From positions 1 to 64,000 of the forward strand of contig NMRB01001515.1 of assembly GCA_002633025.1 (NCBI GenBank): 64,000 bases of DNA, in the 5' to 3' direction. Shown piece after piece: positions 54,379-64,000 of this stretch. The notes beneath the pieces were generated by a model that made no database searches, was not told the origin of the DNA, and saw nothing but the letters and a program-made list of their open reading frames with translations. The DNA is from Notospermus geniculatus (taxonomy: Eukaryota > Nemertea > Pilidiophora > Heteronemertea > Lineidae). The number at the start of each line of letters is the position of its first letter. The stretch's first letter is position 1. A program made the translations under genes and the position numbers.

Positions 54379-56462
54379 AGGGGTAGGGTAGATTTAGGCA
54401 TTGCACTTTTCCAACCCTCCCTTATACCCTTAGGGGATTGACATATCACATACCACTGTGAAGTGGACAACTTAAATCTCATTTTGACCATAGGCAGAGT
54501 GTCGTTGTGTTTCAAATCTAAACAGTATAAACAGGCATGGCATTCTCGCCCATTTCTTCAACTTTTTGTAACTCGAAGATTTTGGGTATTTTTTCGGTCA
54601 TCACAAGTTGTCGTGAAACTTAAGTCTGTTTGAATCTTACGATTGTATCTTCCAGGCCTGACTTTGCTTAGTTGACTCATATCACTCTCTGATCACAGAT
54701 AACTCGGAGTGGAACCAACGATTTTGGATATCCACGGTTTTGGATCACACATTTGAGAGCTTGCGGTGTGCATTCAATATAGTTTACAGGATTTACGGGC
54801 AGTTTCTCAAAGCACACAGCCAGTTCTGGTCGAAGTCACTTCATACCCTTTTTCAAAGAGGGGAGTTTTTTATTGGTCTTACTGAAGAAAAATGGCTGTG
54901 ATGTGAAAAGCAATCAAATTAACAAGGTATCAAGGCTAGTTTGAAAGAAGGCATTAGATGCCAGTGACCTTGCTGACCTTGAACTTGAGTGACCTTCATG
55001 ACCTTCAACTTGAGTGACCTTCACCTTCAGTGACCTTCTTGGCCTCCATGTGATGCTCCTCGGTGAAAAAAATTGAAAATTACTAGTCTATGATTGCATG
55101 CAATGAGAAAAGTGGGAAAGGGGGAAAAATGGTGGGCTAGGTACCAGTCTGTATTCGTTGATGCCAAAGAAATTGGGTAGACTGGTGTCTGTTCAGTGAA
55201 ATGTATTCTGTTTGGCTGTTACCTTAAGCGCTCCTCCCCTGATCCTGAAGTTCAAAACTTTGTGTTTTTCAAAACGTTGGTTCCTCTCCAATGTCGTCTG
55301 TTAAAAGATCTTCCATGGATGGGCATTGAGGCCGCACCACTCGTCTTAACGCCACGGCAAGTGGCTGGATGCATTTTTCATACCGGGTGCGGGAGGGAGG
55401 GAGGGACACATTTTGTGGTCGGGTTTTTAAAACGGTTTTGTAATAAAATAATATGACAAAAAACGTGCGACCACGACTTAAGTCTAACGTGATGAAAATG
55501 AGTGTGATGGGGACTGCCGGTCCTGAAACTGTACCAGGCAACAGGCTGGGCGCATGAAATAAATTTTCAGCAGGGATATTAAATTTTGTATATATACATT
55601 GGGCGACTATTTTTGCTTTTTGTACTGGGTTGGGGAGGGGGGTAGGTAGCAGGTAGCAGGCGGGGTGCGGTCTTGTTGCCCAATTTCCAGCAGTCCCAAT
55701 ATTGCACTTAACATTCTGCCTTTATAATCCGAACTTCGCACCTATCAAAACTAACGCCACATTTTACGCAAACGGCTCTTTATCATGATTCTTTTCATCT
55801 TGTTATTCATTTTGGTATCTTTGTTTCTCGGGAGTGTAAGTCCTGGCAGGGTTTGTAAAGCTCTGCTCCTGATGCATGGCGGTCGATTTCATGAAATGTC
55901 TGTGATGATACCTGCTCTGATCTGATGGGTGAGCAGGGATCAGTCCGATTGTAAAAAACTGACAACAGATATAAATCAGTAACGTGCACGCACAGGAGCC
56001 GTGCAGAAACATAAAAGAACATTTTATTCATCATCCTGTATAGTGTGTGTGTTCATGCTGATTCCGAGAAGTTCTGAAGTAACCAGGCCATGGCAGGAGA
56101 GATGTTATAGCGGCCGTCCCAGCACCAGTCGAGAGATGTTATTGTGTTTAAATCATTGATTTTCACGACTTAAATGAATTTTTTTCAACAAATTCATGTT
56201 TCATATGACTGGATATGCTTATTTTCAGCTAACAGACGAATTTGGTTATAATCGGATTCGTACGGGACTTTATTTAGCAACGAGTAAAATTCAGTGACTG
56301 TCCTTAGGCAGTAGGGCATGTACATTGTGGGAATACACACGCTATACAGGGTGATCAATAAAACGTTCTTTTATGCGTATTTCTAGACAAGCTCCTGTGC
56401 GTGCGCTGGGAAAATCACGAATGATGAATTAGAGGGGATTTTGTTTTTGGAGTTCCTATACC

Positions 56463-56780
56463 AGCAGTGCTTCATGTAAGATGGGTGCAATCACGCTCAC
56501 TGTAGCCCGCAAAATTCCACCGAGGAGCTCGATTGACCGCGCTCCTCGGCATCCTTGAAGTAACTGACCATCAAATTTCACAAGTGTGAACAGCTCTCCT
56601 CGAGCCTTTGAAGAGCTCGGCCCATATTTTAGAATGCTGCTCAACGTAAAGGAGTTCCTCAAGGCTTTTGTTCTCCTGTTGAGAACAATAGCCGTGAGGA
56701 ACTCCTTTACGTTGAGCAGCATTCTAAAATAAGGGCCCTCAACTGATTGAGCTCCTGCAGATTTCAGACATGAAGCATTG
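56463..56780. mobile_element. hAT-like MITE interrupted by a palindromic MITE
   Basis: Ends CAGTGCTTCATG and CATGAAGCATTG; body matches 18172-18380 except for an insertion at about 56628-56738. Confidence 0.75.
56625..56742. mobile_element. Palindromic MITE nested in hAT-like MITE
   Basis: GGCCCATATTTTAGAATGCT at the left pairs with the right end; about 45-bp arms; CTC on both flanks as a possible 3-bp duplication. Confidence 0.8.
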
Positions 56781-56937
56781 ATTGATACCAGTGTGAAAAA
56801 CCCACAATTTCTTTACAAACCCTGCCAGGGGTTAATTCATCGACACACCCCAAGTCCATTATATAAACGTTCAAAAGTCATCGATATGTAGTGCCATTTG
56901 GTTTGATCTCTGTCGTGGTCACCCAACATGGTGACCT

Positions 56938-57046
56938 GGGCCCATGTTCCCGAAGCCGTCGTTAGGTTAACGATGTCGTTAAAACTGGAAAAATACACAG
57001 TGTAAGGACATCTTTAACCTTACGACAGCTTCGGGAACATGGGCCC
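56938..57046. mobile_element. 109-bp MITE, GGGCCCATGTTCCCGAAGC ends
   Basis: Inverted ends GGGCCCATGTTCCCGAAGC and a further GTTAGGTTAA / TTAACCTTAC block. Confidence 0.85.
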
Positions 57047-58250
57047 TGATCAGTCGTTCCTAAGATTGTTTTACGGGAAGCTCTTGGTCTCAATAGCCCA
57101 TCGTCATATTGTTAATAAAATCATCACGAGGGATTCTTGCGTCTGGGGAACTTTTCAATGCAACGTGTCATAAATGAATTGAAATGAACACAACCCGTAA
57201 ATTTGTCATTGAAATGTCCCAGGACGTATTTTCTTGTGGTAATATTCATTCAAGACTAAGTCCTTGGGGTACGCTTCCATCCCCACCATGATTTTGGACC
57301 AATGCGTGTATAGTTATTCTCGGTGGAGTCTCGGCCACTGGAGTTGAGACGGAGCTGAATCTACGAGTTCGAAATCACATGTTTGGAGTAGTGATGCTCT
57401 GCCATTTGGTAAATTGATTAATATTCCAGTAAGACCGCACAAACATGGTCGTTAGTAGGTTCGTTATGCCTGCCGTACGCGGTCAGATTTGTCATACAAG
57501 TTTCTGAGTATGCTCAATAAAGATTACATGCGGGCCGATACTTTTAAGCTGTATAGGCCCTAAATCTGCATTTCCAAAAAAATTACATGATGTATGTGGC
57601 CATGTACGGGGGGCATTACGGTGTTTATCTGTACATTATGGTAGGGGAAGTGTGACTTGACCTACGGGGTTTAGAAGGGTGTTGCTTCACTGGGTATGGT
57701 GGGATAAAACAGACTGTAATGTGTGGTGTGACAAAATAGCGGACCCAGGACGTCATGAAGAGAAAATCGTCTTAGCCCGTTGCAGGACTTGCTGGATTTT
57801 ACAAACTTTATCTATGTGGCACTGCTGACTGATGTTAAGTGCCACCGTAGCAAAGAGAGCGGGCATAGTGGCTTTAAGAATTAAATTTGTGCCCCAGCGT
57901 TGAGCTGCGTTATGAATTTCTACCGCCTTTCGACGGTTTCTATCCCACCGTATCCTGAGTGAAGCACATTTTAAATCGATCCCCAACATTTCATAATTTT
58001 GTGGTAGTAACAAGCTGTATGACAAATCTTTGCAGTGTTGTAACATTTTCGTTTCATTTTGTACTCGTGTAGAATTTCTTCCGTGCTGTATTATGTAACC
58101 AGTCCTGTGTAAGTTTCACCATGCCGTCATCATGAGCGTGATAGGGAGCTGATCTCATACACTCCTGTTCTTATCTATAAACCCAGAAACGTATGTGATG
58201 ATGATTTTAGCATTATCTGAGAAGGAACATGAAGTAGATTCGGGTTTCTA

Positions 58251-58705
58251 AAGCCTCGCTTATGTCGCCCTTACATACAGTCAGAACTAGTTGGCAACTG
58301 ATAATCGGCGCGTAGTTGGAACTAATTAGTCACAACTACTAGGTGACATAAGCTCTCGGGCGTCAGAGAGTAACTAGTTGCCAACTAGTTGCCAACTAAA
58401 AATATCCAGATCCTGAAAGTCGCACATGTTCAACTTCAGCGACTAGTTGACAACTGTATCCTGAAGACAGCCAATGAAATTCGCTTTACATTCCACGTGG
58501 CCTAACGTGACCACGTGACCTAATCACTACGTCACTTAAAATCAAAGGAAATCTGTGTCGACATAAGCACTCAAAAGACGGCGATAAACTAGTTCCAGGT
58601 AGTTGCGACCGATCGGTATTTTTCTAGTCGGTGGCGACATAAGTTATCAGTTGCAACTTGTTGACGCTGTTTCTATCACAGCGTAGGGCGACATAAGTGA
58701 GGCTT
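58251..58705. mobile_element. 455-bp inverted-repeat element
   Basis: Ends AAGCCTCGCTTATGTCGCCC and GGGCGACATAAGTGAGGCTT, with several internal AACTAGTTG/CAACTAGTT blocks on both sides. Confidence 0.75.
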
Positions 58706-59099
58706 AAGGTGAAAGACATCACTTCCTACCAGATTCAAAGATCTGAAAAGGAAGGTGGCTGATAAAGGGCTATAAGGACGGACTGGCCTACTTCAAATGA
58801 CATCAGCACAACTGATTTTGTACGAAATTATCCAAGTTGAAATGTCCCCCCAACTTGCCATGAATTTTATCCTATCGTGCTACAGTTCGTATATTAGCTT
58901 TGTAGTTCAGAGCTAGTTAAATGAACCAATGCCGTCATGCTTGCTGTATTGAAGATTCAAGGGGTGAACCTGCTCAGATTTGTCGCACAGCTTTTCGGAC
59001 AGTCCAGTGTAGTTTTGTACAGATTATTTTTCTAAACTATTGTCATCAGAGGTGCCAATGACCGACAGACTCGAGTTGCAGATAAATCGTACCTAGAGG

Positions 59100-59390
59100 C
59101 AGTTATGTGAAGTTGCTAGGCCTATGTGAAGGCGCTATGCCTCATGAAGTTGCTAGGCCTGCGTGGAGTTGCTAGGCCTAAGTGGAGTTGCTAGGCCTAA
59201 GTGGAGTCGCTAGGCTCGGGAAGTTGCTTGGCCTTCGTGAAGTTGCTAGGCGTACATGAAGTTCCTAGGCCTGCGTGAAATTGCTAGGCCTAAGTGGAGT
59301 TGCTAGGCCTAAGTGAAGTTGCTAGGCCTACATGAAGTTGCTAGGCCTAAGTGAAGTTGATAATACTAAGTGAAGGCGCTAGGCCTGAAT
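59100..59390. repeat. 20-bp GAAGTTGCTAGGCCTAAGTG minisatellite
   Basis: About 14 units with few substitutions. Confidence 0.9.
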
Positions 59391-62300
59391 AAACAAAATG
59401 GCAGTATTGCCCTATGAGAGGCAGAGGGGGTGGCAAAAGTTGCAGATGTAGAGACTGAATATCCAAATTGTGAAGTAAGGACTTGATACTGGTAAACACG
59501 AAGCGATTGGATTGACGTGTTGGGAGGCCAAGCACATCCTACAAACACAAAATAAGGGAAAAATCGTGTTGGTCTCGGCGTGGCTGGTGTCTGTCGGTCA
59601 TTGGACATGCTCGGCAAGCCCGAGGGAAAACTGACTGCACTCCTGAGGGGTGGGTTCGTTATCTCGCGGTTTTCTGATGACAGTTTGATGAATTGTAAAT
59701 ATGTATTGTGATGTTTTATTTTCACATGCACTGCCATGGTGGTGTGTCTGACTAACCTACGAGGTGCGTGTCGTAATCTACGAGTTCCCGTCGACGTGTA
59801 AGTTTTGCCGAGAACGGTGTATAATGGGGAACGTTGGGTGCTTAACAACATTGCGTCAGCTTTGACACAGGGAGTGAAAGTTGTGCATTTTGTGGGTGAA
59901 TCCTGTTGTAATGGCAGACGTGTGTTAAGCCTAGTTTGAAGTCACTATCTCCGAATCTCCCGCAAGGCAAGCTAGGCCAAAAATTACCAGCCTTGGACAA
60001 AATCTTCGCTGTATTAATTGAGTGACGTTCTCCAGTTTTAGCAGTGAACAAATGTTATTGATTGAACTGGTTCTCTGTAATATTATTGTAAAAAATTTAT
60101 GTTCGTAGGCAAGATATTTGATAAGTACAGTATGACACGCTTTCAGATGGTGACTTTGCGAAAATCGTTCCATTTTGGTAGTCTAAACGTGCCGGTGTGA
60201 GTGGCCTTGTCGTAGTACAGAACAAATGTCGATATAATGGCCCACAGAGTATGGAATGTACATGGCCCAAATTCAGTTCCCGGCTGCGACAAAACAGGCC
60301 TCCAAGGAATAGAATCTTAGGAAAGAAGTAGAACGTTTTCGCCAAGTAACCCTCTGTCACATATAATTCAGTGTATTACTTTATTCCAGTCCTGTTTTAT
60401 ATTTATTTGGCTTAACGTCTTGCCTTGACTTCAAAATTCAATTGTAAACATGTGGGAAGGATGCTCCAAAGTACTTCTAGGGGCTGAAGGAATCTTCAGA
60501 AATTTTTTAAACTAAATTGATAATTTGGCACAAACTCACTAATACTGCCAAGAACTACAGCGAGTCCTTGCCAATGTCATCTTCCCTGCTGTAAATCTAA
60601 TGAACCCTGTACTTTTCATGGGCTGCAACAGGGGCAACAGTCAAGCTTTGTGGACATTAACAAATCCACATCGAACACATAATACATGTGGGCCTCAAAC
60701 ATAGATGATAGATGATATTGGCAAGGATTCCCTGTATTTCAAAATATGAATCGGTTGTCATTCTAAAGCGAATGGATTTATTACAATATGGCAGTTAGCG
60801 TAAGAGAAATTTCTGAAAATCTACAGCCTCGAAGATTTATTTTGGAATATCTGAGTATAATCCATCCGTGATATCATATCCTTGGGTTCAATGCTCACGG
60901 TAGAAATTGAAAATGCTTCTAATGCCATGTGTATTACAGTGGCAGATCATGACATGATGTTGTCACCCCTAAAATAAGAAATTGGACCCTCCTGTTCTGT
61001 TCATTTGCAGCATGTTAGTTTGTGCCATTTGTTACTCGGGGGTGATAGGTGTGATTTAAGTACACAAGAACATCTGTTTACATGAGCCCCTGATAAGATC
61101 GTGTGAATGGTGCTCAGTCGTCTGACGAAAGTGCTCAGTAAAGTTGATGTCAGTTGCGTCTGCTGAGCATTTGAACCGCGATCTTTATGTTGATCTGATC
61201 ATCTCAGAGTTTTGTCAAAGTGATCACACTTTTGGCCGAAGTGGCCTGCGTCAATGGAAAGTTGGGACTCGACTAAGAGTTCCCAACATTTCATTGCAAT
61301 TCCTACCTTGTTGAATGATTTCTCCAAAGTAGTGAATTCAAGCCTGTTTCTGAGGTCTCTTTTCGTTTCCTGGATTGCAGTTTTGAAAAATGCAGTCTAA
61401 GGTAGTGGAAAGAATGCCTCAGTTCAGCTTTATTGAGCTTCTGCTCAATTAACTGAGCACTGAATTGCCTGGGGTACATTTTGGGCTGGCAAGGCCCAAG
61501 AGGAATTCAACTGTGTAAGACCTGTTCTCTGTAGTCACATCTTTGTGTTTTTGTCGGGCAAAAAATACAAGTGGCCAGCCCATGTAGTCCAGGCAAAAGT
61601 GTTACAGTTGATGGTTGACTGCATGTGTTGTGTTAAACTTGGAAGAGTTTCTTGGTTTCACATGCAGTTTAGCCATGGATGACCCAGAAATGTAAGGGTC
61701 TCGAGTCGGGGCAGAGTGTGCAAGAACAAGGTATGATATTTCGACCACGCCAGGGACAGGGATCAGGTTTTGATTTGATCCCTCTTGCGTCTCTGCCTTG
61801 ACGGAGAGGGAGATTCATGAAGGTGCATGAATGTTCCCCTGAAATGGGCCTAGTCTGATGTGATAGAGCGTACGCCACAGTCTAGTCCTGTTTACTGCTT
61901 TGGCAATGTTAGAATCTTCTGCAAATTGTGACTCGTTAAATACCAATTAAAAGCAGACAGCATCATTAAAATCTTTCTCCAAATCGAAAAAGGGTCAGTC
62001 CATGTAGTCCATTGAAAACCGATTGAAAAAAAGTTTGTTCTTATCTGGTTTTGGAAAAGTTGTTCTGAATCCGGTTTGGAGAAGGTATAATGTCACCAAA
62101 AGCGGTGTTCGTCTTTGAAAAGAGGACAATTTTTCACCAACATGCTGCGATCTTTCACCTCAGTGTCACCAACTTGATTCTGATATTGCCAAGCAGGATA
62201 ACTTCAACGTTACGAAGGATGTTATTTTGCCTTCTCAACAATACGAAAGTACTTCCAAGTTGATAATTTTTCAGCTGTTGCGAATTCTCGATCTCCGACG

Positions 62301-62568
62301 GATGTGTCCGTGTACACCAAGACTGGGAAATTATCAACGACTTGCTGTGAGGCCTCTGTCCTGGGTGGGTAATGTTTGATTTCCGATCCAGGACACCAGG
62401 ACTAGGAGTGATTTATGATTAGAATCATTCCAGGCGTGGAGTGCACATTCCCTCCTCCTGCAGCCCTTTTCTTGCAATCTGATGTTTTAACCCTTTCACT
62501 GCCTGGACCAATTTTGATGAAAATAAAATATGCGAAAAATGCTTGAACTGCCCCTGAAACCTGTCACA

Positions 62569-62622
62569 TGGGTATCCATTGGAAAGCTCTTAGGGAGTAC
62601 TTTCTAATGAATACCAACATTG
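62569..62622. repeat. TCACATGGG hairpin repeat
   Basis: Relative of 10292 and 42854; as at 10199, an AACCCTTT(C/T)(A/G)CTGCC block lies upstream (62490). Confidence 0.55.
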
Positions 62623-62818
62623 ATTGCAGGCTTTCTGTAAAATTTCAGGATTTTATGGCATAAACAAAATTGCCACTTGCAGTGAAAGTTCGTGAAATCC
62701 ACTGGACAGGTATTCATCTGGCGTTACCACGACTTTGTTTTTAATTGGCTTTAGAAACTATTGACATGGTTCCTCAGCAAGATTTCGAATCCTGGAATAC
62801 ACCATCATCCTGAAAAAC

Positions 62819-63031
62819 TTAACTCATCTGCCCCCAGGTTTGAGCAGACGGTATCTTCTGTTGAAGTTTTCTAAAAGCCTTGCAAATGAATTGGAAAAAA
62901 TTTGAAGAAACTTTCTTCAGAAGCTTGACTGCGACAACATTTCTTCAAATAATTTTCAATCAATACCACAGGATGTGAGAAAACTTTGAGAGAACATGCC
63001 GTCTGCTGAACTCTGGGGCCAGATGAGTCAA
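62819..63031 (-). mobile_element. TTAA MITE, copy 4
   Basis: Left TTAACTCATCTGCCCCCAG; right end GATGAGTCAA, with TTAA decayed to TCAA. Confidence 0.8.
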
Positions 63032-64000
63032 CAAAAGGGAAAGATGAGTCCCCATCTCTATCTTCCTGTTTGTTTCTACGGAGGGGGTGTGCACAAACGT
63101 TTTGCATAATCATATGCAAGGGACCAAGGTGACGAGAAGAACATGGTCTCTAAAAAAAATATGCCCTGTATATCGATAGGTTTTCAGTAAAATAATCATG
63201 GCGGTTAAGGAACTTGGCATTCTGAGGTTGATGCTGCTGCTCTGAAAATGATCTGTAGTTATTTGGGCAGCTGTTGATTGTAAAAATGTGCCCTGATTTT
63301 AAAAAATGTAGAAACGGTTGTGGAAGGTGGCCCCACTGAAAATGTCCGTATGATGTGCCGTCTTAAGATTGTTTTCTGAAAATGACGATATTCAGGGCAG
63401 CCAAGTTTTTGAAGATGTTTATTTATTTTTAAGCAATTGTTGGTATAAAAAGAAAGAAATAAAACCTGAAAAATTTGCCCCCACGAACCTCAGGGGTACC
63501 CTATTGTACCACATATTTGTGCCCATGGTTACTGGCATTGTTTTAATATTATGTAATGGAAATGCCACCTGGAAGTGAGGTGGATCAACGCCATAACAAT
63601 TTCTCATTGCTGCTGGTATTTACCATGGTTACAGCTTAAATTCAACCTGTGGTTCTCATTTGAATGTGGCAGTCATTTTATGAACAGTTTGTTGAACCAT
63701 TTTGTAACATATCTGTTGATCCTTATCAAAGAATTGTGAACTGTGACCGTCTGTGAGAAAACCCGGTCAAAGTCGCTGAACGCCACATGGTTAGTACGTT
63801 ACGTTGAGAGCGTCATCAAATAAAAAAACACCGGTCTGTTGGTGGCAAATAAAGCCTTATCGATTGTGCAACAAAGATCAGGTATGATCAAGGCCTGGGT
63901 CACTCTCCAGCGACTTTGGTCGGGTTTTCTCAGAGACGGTCACAAATGTTATCTTCACCTAGGGTCACTTCCTTGGGTTTGCATTCTAGCTAACCCTTAC

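Larger units (their letters stand above)
52444..64000. other. Gene-poor region downstream of DDX6
   Basis: No exon of a recognisable protein is visible on either strand. It holds TGACCT clusters (53570, 54960), MITEs (54211, 56463, 56938, 58251, 62819), a minisatellite (59100) and otherwise unremarkable AT-rich sequence. A 97-residue minus-strand ORF (57753-58046) matches nothing I know and has no splice context. Confidence 0.6.

Noticed and set aside
57753-58046. 97-codon minus-strand ORF with a plausible helical composition.
   Set aside because: No family match from inspection, no start or splice support; ORFs of this size are expected by chance in 64 kb.
59366-59851. 161-codon minus-strand ORF.
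   Set aside because: Composition is irregular, it overlaps the edge of the 20-bp minisatellite, and no domain is recognisable.

Overview
This window is animal nuclear DNA: GT-AG introns, long introns packed with palindromic mobile elements and minisatellites, tRNA-derived SINEs, and two genes of well-known metazoan families. The DDX6 residues match the invertebrate Me31B type (GKT in motif I, SDLFTRG in motif V). The mix of CORE-type SINE, many small inverted-repeat elements and many minisatellites suggests a marine invertebrate; I cannot name the phylum from sequence alone. Three single ambiguous bases (8376, 13853, 39178) indicate a draft assembly.

Three protein genes can be modelled exon by exon. 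(1) DYRK1A/minibrain kinase, plus strand, eight exons from 12403 to the stop at 31877; its N-terminal exon(s) are not recognised, so 1-12402 is intron or upstream DNA. A long AT-rich 3' region follows, possibly to a polyadenylation signal near 37127. (2) An unrecognised coiled-coil protein, minus strand, six exons from the start codon at 44301 to the stop at 40708, about 284 residues, with a basic tail and a CxxCx4C cysteine cluster. (3) DDX6/Me31B RNA helicase, plus strand, nine coding exons 46687-52420, 451 residues, probably with a 5' untranslated exon ending at 45143. Genes 2 and 3 are head to head about 0.8 kb apart, so a shared promoter region is likely.

Layout: 1-12402, SINEs, a pogo-like element, minisatellites and foldback elements; 12403-31877, DYRK1A with a 13.4 kb intron full of repeats; 31878-40700, 3' region and repeats; 40708-44301, coiled-coil gene; 44302-52443, DDX6; 52444-64000, no recognisable gene, only repeats.

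The notable material is structural. Two TTAA-flanked elements lie in opposite orientation on either side of a DYRK1A kinase exon. Two elements are inserted inside older elements. Two arrays of one 31-bp satellite stand in opposite orientation. An array of AGGTCA half-sites, a duplicated splice acceptor and several hairpins that look like miRNA precursors or tiny MITEs complete the list. I did not find a clearly undescribed biological system; the unidentified coiled-coil gene is the best candidate for new protein biology.
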